A stretch of DNA of 16,855 nt from Izemoplasma sp964435595 (GCA_964435595.1 CAYSZV010000032.1:1-16855), one strand, 5' to 3'. Shown: positions 1 to 8,265, counted from the first letter of the stretch. Translations and numbers: made by a program. The notes: a model not told the origin generated them from the letters alone.

Positions 1-286
<286 letters not shown>

Positions 287-407
287 ATATGAATTGTTTA
301 ATTATTATTCTCATAATAAGTACGATTCCTTTAAACTCAAATTGACTTGTTCTATTCAGTTTTCAAAGACCTAATTTGTCCTGCACACTCTTTAGCGTGC
401 GTTTAAT
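287..407 (-). promoter_or_regulatory. rRNA operon leader with boxA-like element and hairpin
   Basis: Transcribed leader between the proximal rRNA promoter and 16S. On the minus strand, 368-349 reads CUUUGAAAACUGAAUAGAAC, the motif typical of rRNA leaders and spacers in Bacillota, where it carries the boxA antitermination signal. Upstream, 401-384 can form a 7-bp hairpin (GCACGCU / AGUGUGC, one G-U pair, loop AAAG). The antitermination role is inferred from similarity. Confidence 0.6.
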
Positions 408-437
408 ATTATATCTTACATACAATATCATTGTCAA
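408..437 (-). promoter_or_regulatory. rRNA promoter P1 (proximal)
   Basis: On the minus strand a TTGACA -35 (437-432) is followed after 18 nt by a TATAAT -10 (413-408), a full consensus match in both hexamers. It is preceded by an A-tract UP-like region containing AAAAAGTTT and is the promoter nearest 16S. The leader hairpin begins just after the predicted start. Confidence 0.85.
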
Positions 438-509
438 CACTTTTATGAAACTTTTTAAGTGTTTTTTTTGTTACATCCGAGTTCCAAATTTTGTGGACTC
501 GCAATAACA

Positions 510-538
510 AGTATATCTTTTTGCAAGTTCTTTGTCAA
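510..538 (-). promoter_or_regulatory. rRNA promoter P2
   Basis: TTGACA (538-533), 17-nt spacer, TATACT (515-510) on the minus strand. Upstream lies an A/T-tract UP-like sequence (TTTAAAAAGTTTTAAAAAAG) nearly repeated before P1 and P3. A hairpin at 501-478 (8 bp with one bulged base) begins almost at the predicted start site. Confidence 0.82.
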
Positions 539-635
539 CACTTTTTTAAAACTTTTTAAAGTACTTTTTTTTCACAACAATCAAGTGTTATTAATCGCAC
601 TGTTTAGTCTTAAGTGTTTGTAGACTGCATTGAAA

Positions 636-664
636 AGTATATAATCATTCATTAGAATTGTCAA
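636..664 (-). promoter_or_regulatory. rRNA promoter P3
   Basis: TTGACA (664-659), 17-nt spacer, TATACT (641-636) on the minus strand, with the same style of A-tract upstream element (AAAAAAGTTTTGCAAAAG). A small inverted repeat AGTCT/AGACT lies at 626-606, in the initially transcribed region. Confidence 0.8.
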
Positions 665-753
665 TACTTTTGCAAAACTTTTTTCATCCTTTTTTAAGGG
701 ACAAATAAATGGTACAAAACAGCCAACTACTCCTTGTTTGTACCGCCTTTAAA

Positions 754-782
754 AGTATAGTAAACTCCTGCTATTTTGTCAA
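754..782 (-). promoter_or_regulatory. rRNA promoter P4 (distal)
   Basis: TTGACA (782-777), 17-nt spacer, TATACT (759-754) on the minus strand. The initially transcribed region carries an 8-bp inverted repeat, GGTACAAA (744-737) with TTTGTACC (718-711). It lies about 80 bases downstream of the proS terminator, so it initiates fresh transcription rather than read-through. Confidence 0.8.
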
Positions 783-855
783 TAGAAACATCTTGTAATT
801 TTTAGTTTATTTCTTGACCTATTTCACCCACCTATTTTTACTATATATATAAGGA

Positions 856-883
856 AAGAAAAAGCCCACTTTCGTAGGCTTTT
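856..883 (-). terminator. Intrinsic terminator of the uppS-proS operon
   Basis: Minus-strand hairpin with arms AAAAGCCUAC (883-874) and GUGGGCUUUU (869-860), a GAAA tetraloop at 873-870, and a U-rich tail (UUUUUCUUU). The stem is 10 bp including one G-U pair. It lies just past the proS stop and separates that operon from the rRNA promoters. Confidence 0.92.
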
Positions 884-885
884 GT

Positions 886-2124
886 TTAAATCAGTTGCAA
901 CACAGTCTTTGCATCTATTTCTTGTTTGAGACCATCTTCACGTTTTACATACTCCACAATTCCTTCAGATGCTTTCTTCCCAACAATGATTCTATGGGGA
1001 ATCCCAATCAAGTCTGCGTCTTTAAATTTACTACCAGCACGTTCGTTACGATCATCAATTAAGACTTCTATCCCGTTCGCCTTATACTGATTGTAAATTT
1101 CTTGAGCAAGATTCATTTGTGTTTCATCATTTGTATTCACAGGAATAATGTGTACTTTGAATGGTGCAATTTCATCTGGCCAAATTATACCATTATCGTC
1201 ACTGTGTTGTTCTACAGCTGCCATCAATGTTCTTGAAATACCAATCCCATAACAACCCATAATTGCAGGTTTCAATTTACCATCTTGATCTTGAAATTTC
1301 GCATTCATTGATTCACTGTATTTGGTACCCAATTTAAAGATGTTTCCAACTTCGATTCCTTTGGCTTCATCAATCGTTCCTCCACACTGTGGACAAACGT
1401 CACCTTTTTGGAGTCCGCTGTGTTCTTGGTTACTTCCGTAACTACAGCTTCTACAGTAAGTAATCGTGTCTTCTCCAACTTCACTCATGACCATAAATTC
1501 ATCGGCTTCATCTCCACCAATTTGTCCTGTATCAGAGGCAACAATTTTTGTATCCAATCCACAACGTTGGAAGATGTTTACATAGGCTTCCGTAAACTTC
1601 TTATACCATACATTTAAATCGTCATCATCAACGCTAAAAGTATAGGCATCTTTCATGATGAATTCACGTCCACGCATCAGTCCAAAACGCGGTCTCATTT
1701 CATCTCTAAACTTGGTTTGAATTTGGTACAAAGCAAGAGGTAATTTTTTATAACTATTGATATAATCTCTTACAACTTGTGTAATGATTTCTTCATGGGT
1801 AGGACCAAGACAAAAGTCACGATCTTTACGATCTTTCAATCTCATTAGTTCAGGTCCGTATTTGTCCCATCTACCAGTTTCTTCCCATAAATCTCTAGGT
1901 TGCAATGCAGGCATCAATAGTTCACTTGCTCCAATCGCATCCAATTCTTGTCTAATAATCTCTTCTATTTTCTTTATCACTTTATATCCAAGTGGTAAAT
2001 ATGTATAAATACCAGCAGCAACTTGTTTGATCAGTCCTGCTCTACTCATTAATTTATGACTTTTTACTTCTGCGTCTTTTGGTGCATCCTTTAATGTTGG
2101 TACAAACAATAGACTCTGTTTCAT
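886..2124 (-). CDS. proS: Prolyl-tRNA synthetase lacking the INS editing domain
   Basis: Charges tRNA-Pro with proline (class II aminoacyl-tRNA synthetase, cytoplasm). Class II motif 2 is visible around residues 139-161 (FRDEMRPRFG), the proline-pocket GPTHEE at 107-112, motif 3 at 290-302 (GCYGIGISR), and an HGTP anticodon-binding domain from about 320. Bacterial-type ProRS is normally near 570 residues because an editing domain of about 180 residues sits between motifs 2 and 3. This protein has 412, and the insertion site (about 225-250) holds only a short linker with two Cys pairs, CRSC (224-227) and CPQC (244-247). ATG start with AGGAG 8 nt upstream; the rseP stop TAG is part of that ribosome site. 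Last gene of the operon. Aminoacylation looks intact; loss of Ala-tRNA-Pro editing in cis is inferred from the family. Confidence 0.96.
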   Translation of the reverse strand: MKQSLLFVPTLKDAPKDAEVKSHKLMSRAGLIKQVAAGIYTYLPLGYKVIKKIEEIIRQELDAIGASELLMPALQPRDLWEETGRWDKYGPELMRLKDRKDRDFCLGPTHEEIITQVVRDYINSYKKLPLALYQIQTKFRDEMRPRFGLMRGREFIMKDAYTFSVDDDDLNVWYKKFTEAYVNIFQRCGLDTKIVASDTGQIGGDEADEFMVMSEVGEDTITYCRSCSYGSNQEHSGLQKGDVCPQCGGTIDEAKGIEVGNIFKLGTKYSESMNAKFQDQDGKLKPAIMGCYGIGISRTLMAAVEQHSDDNGIIWPDEIAPFKVHIIPVNTNDETQMNLAQEIYNQYKANGIEVLIDDRNERAGSKFKDADLIGIPHRIIVGKKASEGIVEYVKREDGLKQEIDAKTVLQLI

Positions 2125-2135
2125 ACAATCATCTC

Positions 2136-3773
2136 CTAAAATATTCTTTGAATCAATCTAACAATATCATTATACGTTATAAACACAAATAGTCCTAATA
2201 ACAACAAATACATAATATAATGTAATCTATTTTCAATTTTAGTACTAATCTTTACTCCCAAAGCTTCTGCCCCTAAGAAGAACAATCTTCCTCCATCTAA
2301 AGCAGGAATCGGTAATAAATTAATTACACCTAAGTTGACACTTAATAGTCCAATCCAAGCCAACAAGCTAATAAACCCTCTACTTAATGCATCATTTGTA
2401 ATTTGATAAATTCCAACAGGTCCAGCCAAATCTCCTACACCTACTTGGCTACTACCAAATAATAAACTTAATGTATCAGAAATCATTGTTGCTGAATTTT
2501 TGATTCCGACAAATCCATATAAAATACTTTGTCCAAAATTAAATGCATATTCAGGTGAAATACCAACCAATGAATCAACCATTGGTAATCCTTGTTTTTC
2601 TACCACATTTAATTCCCAAGGTTCTTCTATTGTCAACGCAGTTAACACACCACCACGAGTTACTTCCATATTGAAGTCGCTACCATCTGTATGGTTTGCT
2701 ATAAAATCAACTACTTCTCCCCACGTAGATACATCGTTTCCATCAATCGATACAATCACGTCACCTTCTTGCATTCCTGCATTATAGGCTTGTGTTCCTT
2801 CCGTGATTGCTCCTACTGTCAAAGTATCAATCGCTGCTTCAGTTATGACAGCATTTAAAACACATGCACTTCCATCAAGAGCCAACACTCCCTCTGTTAC
2901 GTCTTCTGCTGTACATAGTTGTTCTACTTGAGAATGGAATCCAACACTATAAAAATAGATAATCGGTGTCACTGTTTTTGTAATTGTTACATCGTTTCTT
3001 AAGATTGTTATTTCAATCTCTCTATCACTCATATATTTATCTAATAAATCAGATACTGTTTTATCACTATCTTCAGACAGCCAATAATCAACAGTTTCTC
3101 CATTTATTTCAGTGATTTTATCTCCTGGCAACAAGATTTCATATGCTGGAGCACCTTCAGTCACTTCTCCAATCACTGAACTATCAGTAGTTGGGAATCC
3201 TTGTAAAAACGCAAATAGGATGAAGACAAAGAATGCCAACACAAAATTCATAAATGGTCCACCAAAGATAGCCAAGAAGCGTTGTTTTTTGTTTTTGTAA
3301 TTAAAATTACGATCGGCAGGAGCAATTTGGATTTCACGGCTTTTAATAACGTAAAATGCATCTCGTTTCACTTCCATATTATTAATATGAAGTCTTGCAT
3401 CATCCACACCTTTTAAATCAAACTCTTCTACGGTGATTTGTTCGTATTCTTCATACTGAGGATCGGCAGGATCTAATATAATTTTAACAATTACATTTCC
3501 TTCAGTGATAATACGAACTTGTTGATCTTTTTTAATCAGTTCGCTTTCAACTTCTTCACCAGCCATTGCAACATACCCACCAAGGGGAATTGCTCTTACA
3601 CAGTACAATGTTTCTCCGATTTTTTTACTCCATAAAATTGGTCCCATACCAAGACTAAATTCATGACAAAGGATTCCAGCGCGTCTCGCTGCTAGAAAAT
3701 GTCCTAACTCATGAATGATAATTACTAATGATAATACTAATACTGCTACGATGATTCCCCACATGATGCTCAC
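2136..3773 (-). CDS. rseP: RseP/RasP-type site-2 membrane metalloprotease, two PDZ domains
   Basis: Intramembrane zinc protease of the S2P family (M50B), which cleaves membrane-bound anti-sigma factors and remnant signal peptides. The catalytic HELGH is at residues 21-25 in the first helix, FGGPFMN at about 170-176, and the second metal-ligand motif LDG at 492-494 within NLLPIPALDGG. Two PDZ-like segments are visible at about 198-268 and 317-385. The protein is 545 residues, against roughly 420-450 in most relatives. The extra length is a soluble insert at about 72-160 plus the second PDZ and its linker, which holds two cysteines (287, 304). The start is GTG, 6 nt after the dxr stop; an in-frame ATG three codons later (3764) gives a more usual family start and cannot be excluded. 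Confidence 0.93.
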   Translation of the reverse strand: MSIMWGIIVAVLVLSLVIIIHELGHFLAARRAGILCHEFSLGMGPILWSKKIGETLYCVRAIPLGGYVAMAGEEVESELIKKDQQVRIITEGNVIVKIILDPADPQYEEYEQITVEEFDLKGVDDARLHINNMEVKRDAFYVIKSREIQIAPADRNFNYKNKKQRFLAIFGGPFMNFVLAFFVFILFAFLQGFPTTDSSVIGEVTEGAPAYEILLPGDKITEINGETVDYWLSEDSDKTVSDLLDKYMSDREIEITILRNDVTITKTVTPIIYFYSVGFHSQVEQLCTAEDVTEGVLALDGSACVLNAVITEAAIDTLTVGAITEGTQAYNAGMQEGDVIVSIDGNDVSTWGEVVDFIANHTDGSDFNMEVTRGGVLTALTIEEPWELNVVEKQGLPMVDSLVGISPEYAFNFGQSILYGFVGIKNSATMISDTLSLLFGSSQVGVGDLAGPVGIYQITNDALSRGFISLLAWIGLLSVNLGVINLLPIPALDGGRLFFLGAEALGVKISTKIENRLHYIMYLLLLGLFVFITYNDIVRLIQRIF

Positions 3774-3779
3774 TTCTTT

Positions 3780-4919
3780 CTATAAAAACTCTTTTTTTAC
3801 ATAATCCTTAACAAATTTGTCTACTTCTAAAATATGTTCTAAGGTCAATTCTTTGTCTGGGTGAAATTCTTCTAGACAGTGAGACACAATCTCTTCAATC
3901 TCTAGAAACTTAATTTTTTCATCTAAGAATAGACTTACTGCAGCTTCATTCGCTGCGTTTAATATGCACGGAGCAAATCCTTTTTTCTTTCCCGCTTCAT
4001 AAGCAAGACCTAATAATGGATATCTCTTCATACTTAATTCTTTAAATTCTAAACTTCCAATTTCCACTAAGTTTAATTTTTCCGCTTTGAATGGTAGTCT
4101 ATTTGGATAATTGATTGCATAATTTATCGGTACTCTCATATCAGGATGTCCCAAATGTGCAAGCATACTTCCATCATTGAATTCTACCAATGAATGGATA
4201 ATACTCTTTGGATGCATAACTGTTTTAATATGATCATAGTCAACATCAAATAAATAGTGTGCTTCAATTACTTCAAATCCTTTGTTCATCATTGTTGCAC
4301 TATCAATTGTAATTTTAGCACCCATATCCCAATTCGGATGATTCAATGCTTCTTTGACAGTAACTCCAATTAACTCTTCTCTTGTTTTATCTCTGAAACT
4401 TCCACCACTTGCAGTAATCACGATTGATTCTACGGCTTTCTCTTCTCCTTTAATACATTGGAAGATTGCACTATGTTCACTATCAATCGGAATCAGAGAT
4501 ACATTGTGTTTTTTTAATAACGGCTTAATAATTTCTCCACCAACAACCAATGTTTCTTTGTTTGCCAACGCCACAGTTCTGTTTGCCTTAATTGCATGGA
4601 TTGTCGGCTCAAGACCAACACTACCCACAAGAGCATTCACCACTAGGACATTTTCTTTTGTTGGATACGTTGCAGCTTCGATCAAACCTTGATTCCCAAA
4701 GCCAAATTCAACATTTGGGAACATATTTTTTAATTCATCTATATCTTCTTTTCTTCCTATACTAACATATGAAGGTTGAAATTCAATGATAATCTCTTGT
4801 AACTTACGTAAATTCCTATTACAAGTTACACTTAGAACTTTAAAATCATGATTATTTCTAACAACATCTAACGTCTGAATACCAATGCTACCTGTAACAC
4901 CTAATATACATAAATTCAT
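3780..4919 (-). CDS. dxr: 1-deoxy-D-xylulose 5-phosphate reductoisomerase
   Basis: Second enzyme of the methylerythritol phosphate pathway: rearranges and reduces DXP to MEP with NADPH, making IPP/DMAPP precursors. The N-terminal nucleotide-binding motif GVTGSIG is at residues 7-13. ALANKETLV, DSEHSAIFQ, ITASGGSFR and NHPNWDMGAKITIDSATMMN match the catalytic and metal-binding segments of the family, and 379 residues is normal length. The ATG overlaps the cdsA stop by 4 nt (ATGA), so translation is coupled. With uppS next door, this implies endogenous MEP-pathway isoprenoid synthesis feeding undecaprenyl phosphate. Confidence 0.98.
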   Translation of the reverse strand: MNLCILGVTGSIGIQTLDVVRNNHDFKVLSVTCNRNLRKLQEIIIEFQPSYVSIGRKEDIDELKNMFPNVEFGFGNQGLIEAATYPTKENVLVVNALVGSVGLEPTIHAIKANRTVALANKETLVVGGEIIKPLLKKHNVSLIPIDSEHSAIFQCIKGEEKAVESIVITASGGSFRDKTREELIGVTVKEALNHPNWDMGAKITIDSATMMNKGFEVIEAHYLFDVDYDHIKTVMHPKSIIHSLVEFNDGSMLAHLGHPDMRVPINYAINYPNRLPFKAEKLNLVEIGSLEFKELSMKRYPLLGLAYEAGKKKGFAPCILNAANEAAVSLFLDEKIKFLEIEEIVSHCLEEFHPDKELTLEHILEVDKFVKDYVKKEFL

Positions 4920-5740
4920 AATACATCAACTACCATTACGATAAACAATAAAACCATCGCAGCTAATGTAACACTATCAAAACGATCCATTATCCCTCCA
5001 TGACCTGGGAATAAATTAGAATAATCTTTTATATCATAATCACGTTTCATTTTAGATGCAGACAAATCGCCGATTTGTCCGACAATAGAAATCACTAGAA
5101 TCAATATGATAGAAACAAGTATTGACATTTCAATACTTCCAATAGCTTGTAAATCTGTTAATAAAATATATCCAATTGTTAATACAATTGCAGATAATGT
5201 CCCATAGACGCTACCTTCAATACTTTTCTTTGGACTAATTTTTACAGCCAAACGATGTTTCCCGAAGCGAACTCCAAATATATAAGCAAACGTATCTGTC
5301 ATCGCTGTTACCATAAATAGGAACCCAATTATTAACAATCCATCAGGTAATGCTCGTAAAAATGCAATTGAAACAAATCCAAAGACCGGATAATACACAC
5401 TTACAAACATATTTCCAAATTCATTTGCTCCAAAGTCTTCAATAAAGACTAAAAACATAGCCCCTACAATCACAAAGAAGAATACAAGTGCAAATACAAC
5501 ATCAACATGAATTTCTTCTAACAAAAACAATTTAATTGCTAGGAATAGTCCTGCTGAAAATAGTAGTTGGAATCCCAATACAACGTAATTATTTTTTTCT
5601 TTATTGAACATTCTAGAAAATTCCCAAGTTGCGATGAATGTACATAAAATTAAAACAACATCTAATATCCATCCACCAATAATAAACATTGGGATGAAAA
5701 AGGCTAACAATAAAGCCCCAGTTATCACTCTAGTTTTCAT
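4916..5740 (-). CDS. cdsA: Phosphatidate cytidylyltransferase (CDP-diglyceride synthase)
   Basis: Makes CDP-diacylglycerol from CTP and phosphatidic acid, the branch point to phosphatidylglycerol and cardiolipin. It is a polytopic membrane protein of 274 residues with about eight hydrophobic segments. The CdsA signature lies at residues 229-256 (SKMKRD, then KD, then FPGHGGIMDRFDS). The ATG lies inside the end of uppS (11-nt overlap), with GGAGG 11 nt upstream inside uppS codons; its stop overlaps dxr. Tight coupling in an envelope/isoprenoid operon. Confidence 0.97.
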   Translation of the reverse strand: MKTRVITGALLLAFFIPMFIIGGWILDVVLILCTFIATWEFSRMFNKEKNNYVVLGFQLLFSAGLFLAIKLFLLEEIHVDVVFALVFFFVIVGAMFLVFIEDFGANEFGNMFVSVYYPVFGFVSIAFLRALPDGLLIIGFLFMVTAMTDTFAYIFGVRFGKHRLAVKISPKKSIEGSVYGTLSAIVLTIGYILLTDLQAIGSIEMSILVSIILILVISIVGQIGDLSASKMKRDYDIKDYSNLFPGHGGIMDRFDSVTLAAMVLLFIVMVVDVL

Positions 5741-6470
5741 CAGATTTCAATCCTCCAAATCTTCTATTTCTTTGTTGGAAGTTATCAATCGCTTTTAATA
5801 ACTCTTTTTTGTTAAAAGCTGGCCAATGTACATCTGCAAAATACAATTCACTATAAGCTAGTTGCCACAATAAGAAATTACTAAGTCTTAATTCTCCACT
5901 AGTACGAATCAATAAATCCAAATGTGGTAAATCTTTCGTATATAGTTTACTTGTCATCAATTCTTCATTGATATCATCAAGACCAATTTTACCATCTTTA
6001 TATTCTTGCGCTATCTCTTTGATTCCAGAAAGCATTTCAGTATAGCTTCCATAATCAAAACAGATATTCAATGTAAGACCAGTACGTTCTTTTGTTTTTT
6101 CTTCTACTCTGATAATCAATTCTTGTACTTCCATTGGAAAACGATCTCTTCTACCTGAAAAGATTACTCTAATATCCTCTTCTTCAAACTGTCCTTTGAA
6201 CGTTTCTTCAAATTCTTTTGGAAGTCCCATTAAAAAATCAATCTCTGCTTTTGGTCGTTTCCAATTCTCAGTACTAAATGCATAGACACTCAATGCTTTG
6301 ATTCCAAGTTGTCTACATTCAATCGCAATGTTTTTTAGGTTTTCACTACCCTTTTTATGACCAAAAGTACGTGGCATCGCACGATTTTTTGCCCATCTTC
6401 CGTTCCCATCCATAATGATGGCAATGTGTTTTGGTATATATTTACTTTTCACATTTGATTCTAAACTCAT
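5730..6470 (-). CDS. uppS: Undecaprenyl diphosphate synthase (cis-prenyltransferase)
   Basis: Condenses IPP onto farnesyl diphosphate to give the C55 carrier lipid for cell-wall glycans. Visible motifs are IAIIMDGNGRWAKNR (residues 17-30, catalytic Asp21), the SVYAFSTENWKRP segment, and the C-terminal LIRTSGELRLSNFLLWQ with the diphosphate-binding Arg residues. 246 residues is normal. ATG start with AGGTGAT upstream; a promoter lies at 6497-6524. First gene of the uppS-cdsA-dxr-rseP-proS operon. Confidence 0.98.
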   Translation of the reverse strand: MSLESNVKSKYIPKHIAIIMDGNGRWAKNRAMPRTFGHKKGSENLKNIAIECRQLGIKALSVYAFSTENWKRPKAEIDFLMGLPKEFEETFKGQFEEEDIRVIFSGRRDRFPMEVQELIIRVEEKTKERTGLTLNICFDYGSYTEMLSGIKEIAQEYKDGKIGLDDINEELMTSKLYTKDLPHLDLLIRTSGELRLSNFLLWQLAYSELYFADVHWPAFNKKELLKAIDNFQQRNRRFGGLKSDEN

Positions 6471-6496
6471 GGTATCACCTCTGTTTACAATTATTA

Positions 6497-6524
6497 ATTA
6501 TACTATATATAATTAAATACGCAA
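6497..6524 (-). promoter_or_regulatory. Promoter of the uppS operon
   Basis: On the minus strand TTGCGT (6524-6519), 16-nt spacer, TATAAT (6502-6497), about 30 nt upstream of the uppS ATG and just downstream of the preceding terminator. Perfect -10, moderate -35. Confidence 0.65.
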
Positions 6525-6547
6525 ATAAAAAGAGCCACAACTGGCTC
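6523..6547 (-). terminator. Intrinsic terminator of the small membrane protein gene
   Basis: Minus-strand hairpin GAGCCA-GUUG-UGGCUC (6547-6532) followed by UUUUUAUUU. It separates the small membrane protein gene from uppS; its U-tract touches the -35 of the uppS promoter. Confidence 0.9.
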
Positions 6548-6562
6548 AATTCCATTTCTAAC

Positions 6563-6868
6563 TTACTGTTTCAAACGATCGTATATTTTTCTCGTCATCT
6601 TGTTTGTTTGATTCGTTTTCATAGAAATCTCAGCAAACATTAAACTTGGGAAACCACTAATCAATAATACCACTCCAACTACTCGCTGTCCGTTTGCGAT
6701 TACTGGACCTAATAAGGGCTCAACTGTTTCCAATCCTACTTCTGTTAAACCTTCTAATGATGGGATAAAAGATGTCACCAAAACTAGTAGTCCAAACAAA
6801 AATAAAATCGCACCAGATAACCATATTGTAATATTCATTATTGTTTTTCCATTGGGATATTTAAACAT
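6563..6868 (-). CDS. Small two-helix membrane protein of unknown function
   Basis: 101-residue protein that I do not recognise. Two hydrophobic segments are evident, at about residues 13-33 and 60-82, with a polar loop between them and a basic C-terminal tail, suggesting both ends are cytoplasmic. I chose the ATG at 6868 because GGAGGTG lies about 6 nt upstream; a longer reading from TTG at 6883 would place that ribosome site inside the gene. It sits alone between its own promoter and terminator, in the frr-uppS interval that is usually empty in Bacillota. No function can be assigned. Confidence 0.75.
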   Translation of the reverse strand: MFKYPNGKTIMNITIWLSGAILFLFGLLVLVTSFIPSLEGLTEVGLETVEPLLGPVIANGQRVVGVVLLISGFPSLMFAEISMKTNQTNKMTRKIYDRLKQ

Positions 6869-6888
6869 ACTCCGCACCTCCAAGAATG

Positions 6889-6897
6889 ATTATATCA
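6889..6897 (-). promoter_or_regulatory. Extended -10 promoter of the small membrane protein gene
   Basis: TGATATAAT on the minus strand, an extended -10, just downstream of the frr terminator and about 20 nt upstream of the chosen ATG. No good -35 is visible, as is common for extended -10 promoters. The transcript would have a very short leader. Confidence 0.5.
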
Positions 6898-6904
6898 TAA
6901 TCAT

Positions 6905-6933
6905 AGAATAAAGACTACATCAAATGTAGTCTT
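6905..6933 (-). terminator. Intrinsic terminator of the tsf-pyrH-frr unit
   Basis: Minus-strand hairpin AAGACUACA-UUUGA-UGUAGUCUU (6933-6911), 9 bp, followed by a moderate U-rich tail (UUAUUCU). It overlaps the frr stop codon. The interrupted U-tract suggests incomplete termination. Confidence 0.72.
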
Positions 6934-7489
6934 AAATACTCATTATATCGTCTTCTTTTTGCTTACAAACTTGATCTACTTTATCAGAATACTGGTTCGT
7001 TAATTCTTGTACATCTTCTAAGTATCCTTTTAAATCATCTTCTGAAATCTCACTTGCTTTTTCCAATTTTTTTAATGCATCATTTGCATCACGACGAATT
7101 TGACGAATATGAACTTTGAATTCTTCAGACGTTTTGTGAATATTTTTTTTCAATTCTTGACGTCTTTCTTTTGTTAAAGCGGGAAGAACAATTCTAATTT
7201 GGTGTCCTTCATTCTGTGGGTTGAATCCTAAATTTGCTGCATTAATTGCTTTCTCAACATCTTTCACAATGCTACGATCATATGGTTTCACTACTAATTG
7301 ACTAGGTTCAGGTACACTAATGTTTCCAACTTGAGCAATTGGTGTAGGGGCACCATAATAATCCACATAAACAGTATCTAGAATCGCAGGGTTCGCACGT
7401 CCTGTGCGCACTTTTGCGTACTCTTTATGTAATCCATCAATGGTATGTTCCATTTTTTCTTCTGCTTCTAATAAAATCATATCAGGCAT
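6932..7489 (-). CDS. frr: Ribosome recycling factor
   Basis: Splits post-termination ribosomes together with EF-G. 185 residues, the usual length. Family segments are clear: KVRTGRANPAILD, VDYYGAPTPIAQVGNISVPE, and the helical C-terminal part LPALTKERRQELKK. The ATG at 7489 has AGGAGG 8 nt upstream; a second ATG three codons later is poorly placed. 14 nt downstream of pyrH, in the conserved rpsB/tsf/pyrH/frr neighbourhood. Confidence 0.98.
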   Translation of the reverse strand: MPDMILLEAEEKMEHTIDGLHKEYAKVRTGRANPAILDTVYVDYYGAPTPIAQVGNISVPEPSQLVVKPYDRSIVKDVEKAINAANLGFNPQNEGHQIRIVLPALTKERRQELKKNIHKTSEEFKVHIRQIRRDANDALKKLEKASEISEDDLKGYLEDVQELTNQYSDKVDQVCKQKEDDIMSI

Positions 7490-7503
7490 AATTGTATCCT
7501 CCT

Positions 7504-8214
7504 TTAATAAATTGTTGTTCCTATTTTTTCAGAAGCTGCGGCTCTTCTAATATTCCCTTCAACATTCATATCGAAGACAATGATTTTGATATTATTATCT
7601 TTACAAAGGGCAGCTGCTGTTGAGTCCATAACTTGTAGGTTTTGATCCAAAACTTCATGATGTGTTAAACTCTCATACTTTATTGCATCTTCATATTTTC
7701 TAGGGTCCTTGTCGTATACCCCATCTGTTCCATTTTTTGCCATCAAGATAATTTCAGCTCCAATTTCAGCTGCTCTTAAGGCACTTGTAGTGTCGGTACT
7801 AAAGTAAGGATTTCCAGTTCCCCCACCGAAGATTACGATTCTTCCTTTTTCAAGGTTTGAAATAGCTTTTCTTCTGATGTAAGGTTCCGCAACTTGAGGG
7901 ATATTTAATGAAGTCATCGTTCTTGTTTCTAAACCCAACTCCTCTAGTGCGTTTTGCAATGCAAGAGCGTTCATGATTGTTGCAATCATTCCCATATAAT
8001 CTGCACTACTACGTTCCATTCCCATTGCTTGAGCTGTTTTACCACGCCAAATGTTTCCACCACCAACAATCACTCCAATTTGAAGACCTCCAAGATCGTG
8101 AGCTTTCTTGATTTCTTTGGCAATCTCGCGCACTTTAATCGGATCAATCGCTTGTGACTTATCACCACTCATGGCTTCACCACTTAACTTGATAATGATT
8201 CTCTTTGCTGCCAT
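7504..8214 (-). CDS. pyrH: UMP kinase
   Basis: Phosphorylates UMP to UDP (amino acid kinase fold, hexameric bacterial type). Motifs seen: IIIKLSGEAMSG near the N terminus, GGGNIWRG, GGTGNPYFSTDTTSALRA in the central nucleotide-binding region, KNGTDGVYDKDPR, and MDSTAAALCKDN. 236 residues is normal. ATG start with GGGAGG upstream. It follows tsf after 64 nt containing a hairpin and precedes frr by 14 nt. Confidence 0.98.
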   Translation of the reverse strand: MAAKRIIIKLSGEAMSGDKSQAIDPIKVREIAKEIKKAHDLGGLQIGVIVGGGNIWRGKTAQAMGMERSSADYMGMIATIMNALALQNALEELGLETRTMTSLNIPQVAEPYIRRKAISNLEKGRIVIFGGGTGNPYFSTDTTSALRAAEIGAEIILMAKNGTDGVYDKDPRKYEDAIKYESLTHHEVLDQNLQVMDSTAAALCKDNNIKIIVFDMNVEGNIRRAAASEKIGTTIY

Positions 8215-8237
8215 ATAAGTACCTCCCTATTATTAAT

Positions 8238-8265
8238 TTAGGACACAAAAAAGATTGCGTCCTAA
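8238..8265 (-). promoter_or_regulatory. tsf-pyrH intergenic hairpin
   Basis: On the minus strand UUAGGACGCAA (8265-8255) pairs with UUGUGUCCUAA (8248-8238), an 11-bp stem with one G-U pair and a 6-nt loop. What follows is AU-mixed with no U-tract, so it is not a standard terminator for pyrH. It may be a processing or stability element, or a weak attenuator. Only the pairing is observed. Confidence 0.55.

Noticed and set aside
812..850. Plus-strand TTGACC...TATATA as a promoter
   Set aside because: The spacer is about 22 nt and no plus-strand gene follows.
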